Assembly (NCBI GenBank): GCA_947568835.1
Contig: OX387610.1
Location: 4,318,001-4,382,000, forward strand
Source: Protonemura montana
Lineage: Eukaryota > Arthropoda > Insecta > Plecoptera > Nemouridae
DNA: 64,000 bases
Direction: 5' to 3'
The notes under the pieces were generated by a model. It did not search any database. It saw only the letters and a list, made by a program, of their open reading frames with translations, and was not told where the DNA came from. Below, piece after piece: positions 62,159 through 64,000 of the stretch. Within the stretch, counting starts at the first letter, position 1. Each line of letters starts with the position of its first letter. A program made the translations under genes and the position numbers.

Positions 62159-62996
62159 TCGGACTGAGAACGAATGTTTAACAGTTCAATAAAATATGGA
62201 CTCAGGTCGAAGGAGGTTTTCTTTTACTCCAACCAAAGTTTGGTCCGCGTACCCCTTGAGCTACGGGAAGAGTTTAGCGGGGATAGCCATGTGCTGCATT
62301 GTTTTTAAAGCTTCACAAAACTGCTGGACACTTTTTAGAAATGGATATTTTATAATTTTAAGCACAAGCCACCCCACGAATTGAATGTTTATGAGTTCAT
62401 GATTTTGCCACCTGTAATTAGCCCTACTTTTCTCAGCTTTCAATAGTGTTTAAATTTGTTTACTATCTTTAACAGGTCATGAGATTAAAATAAAAATCTG
62501 TTTTTGGACTACATCATTTATTTGCTAGCAGTTTTGAAGATTTCAATTTGTTGAGGTTATGCCAGTTTCTGTTTTATTTTGATTTGATGTCGAAAGACCC
62601 AATTGCGATATACCTATACACAGGTTTCATATATATATCTATAAGAGTATACACATTCAAGGGTACTCGGTGTTACCAAAATTATAGAAAGGTACACAGG
62701 TGTCGAAAGTTTGGGAAACACTGGTTTAAGACACTGGATAGGAAACACTGATTAAACACTGCTGCTGAAAGAAAGATATTTACTATGTCAAGTCGACCCA
62801 TGGCATTTATGGCATTTTGCCATAAACCGAACTCTTCTAACTCTCCTGATCGAGTACGCGCGCAGCTCCTTGATAGCATCACAGAGAATCATAGACTAAC
62901 CAATAGATTGGCGAAGTGGTTCAGAGCCGTGTTTTTAACGGTTTTGCTCTGTTGAAAATTACTTGCGGTTCTAAAACAAAAACCCTTCAAAGTCGA
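62159..62996. other. Non-coding spacer
   Basis: No recognisable gene. Open frames at 62196-62384 and 62682-62882 are unsupported. Confidence 0.35.
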
Positions 62997-63086
62997 CGTT
63001 TTGTCAGCGTTGGCGGCGACATCTTCAGGAGTCTTCAGGACCTCTTCTTGATTCCTGAAGGTGTCAGCGCCAGCGCCGACGAAACG
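62997..63086. repeat. 90-bp inverted repeat (foldback)
   Basis: Left arm 62997-63030 (cgttttgtcagcgttggcgg...) pairs with right arm 63053-63086 (tcctgaaggtgtcagcgcca...), with about 28 of 34 positions matching and a 22-nt loop. Probably the core of a MITE. Confidence 0.75.
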
Positions 63087-64000
63087 AAAACCACCTAGGT
63101 CCTTTTCAAGTCAAGCTCAACAGACAGAGCAAACCAGCTAAACACACAACGAAAATATCCAAACTTTACTTCTAGTTTGATAAAACGTTACTTCTTTGCT
63201 GAAAGGTTTTCGACAAAACGCGTCTATATTAGCATATTCATGGGCTTTCATCGTGAACAGCACCCAAAGAGTAGCACGGTCAGATGACCGCAAGGTAGCC
63301 CATTCAACACTTCATTTGAACTATAGTAACTTAATCAGTTGTCTCAACATAACTCTTTTTATGTCTCTGCCAAACCAGGGTGATGTAACGCTAATTTTAC
63401 CAAAAGCTTAAATAAATATTACATGGTGCTTCTCACTGCCAGTCATTCCCTTCGACTTCAACTAAACTGGTTTAAAATAAAAGTCATTGGGTGCTTACAA
63501 AACTTTTCGAATCCATCTGGGATTTTCCGAGTCGACATGGTGATGATGCGTAGGTGCTGAGTTCACAAGTTGCGTTACTTCACTGAGTGGTTGTGTTCAT
63601 GTTTATCTTCACTCGCTTGCTGGTTTGTAGCATGAATAACGGAGGTCGAAACAGGTGGGAATTTTGAATTTGCACACACACCATTAAACGTCAAATCACA
63701 CGATTCTTTCAATTTAAAAACTACCATCTGTGTCAGTTACCAACTGCAGTCGTGACTGGCACTAGCGCGCAGCCGCGCGTGAAAACGCCAGAATTTGGTG
63801 GTTCCAAGCATCATTTGAAGTTAAAACAAACGGTCGTAACATATCGAAAAATAGCGGTATCTATGGAAATATTAACACTGACAAAAGTAAATAATTTTAG
63901 AGGCAAATTTTCGCAACTCATTATTTAAAAAAAAAAAACGTAATTTTGTGGTTTGAACTCAGCGTTGGGAATTGGTTGGACGTGTTAAAATTTTGACACC
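63087..64000. other. Non-coding spacer
   Basis: Nothing recognised up to the end of the window. Confidence 0.35.

Overview
The window is nuclear DNA of a repeat-rich eukaryote, most likely an arthropod and probably an insect. The evidence is three intron-split genes, one of them an ionotropic receptor of the arthropod chemosensory type, together with dense SINEs, MITEs, minisatellites and a non-LTR retrotransposon. The species cannot be named from the sequence alone. No bacterial or organellar DNA was seen.

Layout. Positions 1-29.5 kb have no gene I can recognise. This part is mostly AT-rich spacer broken up by tandem arrays with units of 41, 114, 43, 92 (5S rRNA-like), 87, 50, 11, 72, 73, 67 and 70 bp (tRNA-like), plus dispersed SINE and MITE copies. 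A possible first coding exon of an unknown minus-strand gene lies at 29571-29704. CpG-rich sequence upstream of it (29.93-30.2 and 31.04-31.26 kb) could be its promoter. Positions 31.3-35 kb are again spacer.

Genes. QPCT (glutaminyl-peptide cyclotransferase) is on the minus strand with 4 exons (35008-37264, 344 aa). It is head-to-head with mitochondrial aconitase ACO2 on the plus strand, with 13 exons (37464-49956, 787 aa). Their start codons are only 199 bp apart, so they probably share a bidirectional promoter. An apparently intact non-LTR retrotransposon (43140-47275) sits in ACO2 intron 9, and most other large ACO2 introns carry SINE or MITE sequence. An ionotropic receptor follows on the minus strand with 10 exons (51072-58426, about 657 aa). 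An orphan terminal exon of an unrecognised minus-strand gene is at 60527-60870. Two 5'-truncated retrotransposon tails are near 57.5 and 61.8 kb.

The most unusual content is the small-RNA-derived repeats. One family is a 5S-rRNA-derived SINE whose head also forms a 7-copy, 92-bp tandem array. A second is a tRNA-like unit repeated every 70 bp. A third is a tRNA-containing element whose ends are inverted repeats, so it mixes SINE and foldback features. In ACO2 a 5S-SINE fragment ends about 16 bp before a functional 3' splice site, and in QPCT a MITE ends just inside a 5' splice site. Exon boundaries were derived by reading frame and splice consensus, and all three gene models close without a frame break.
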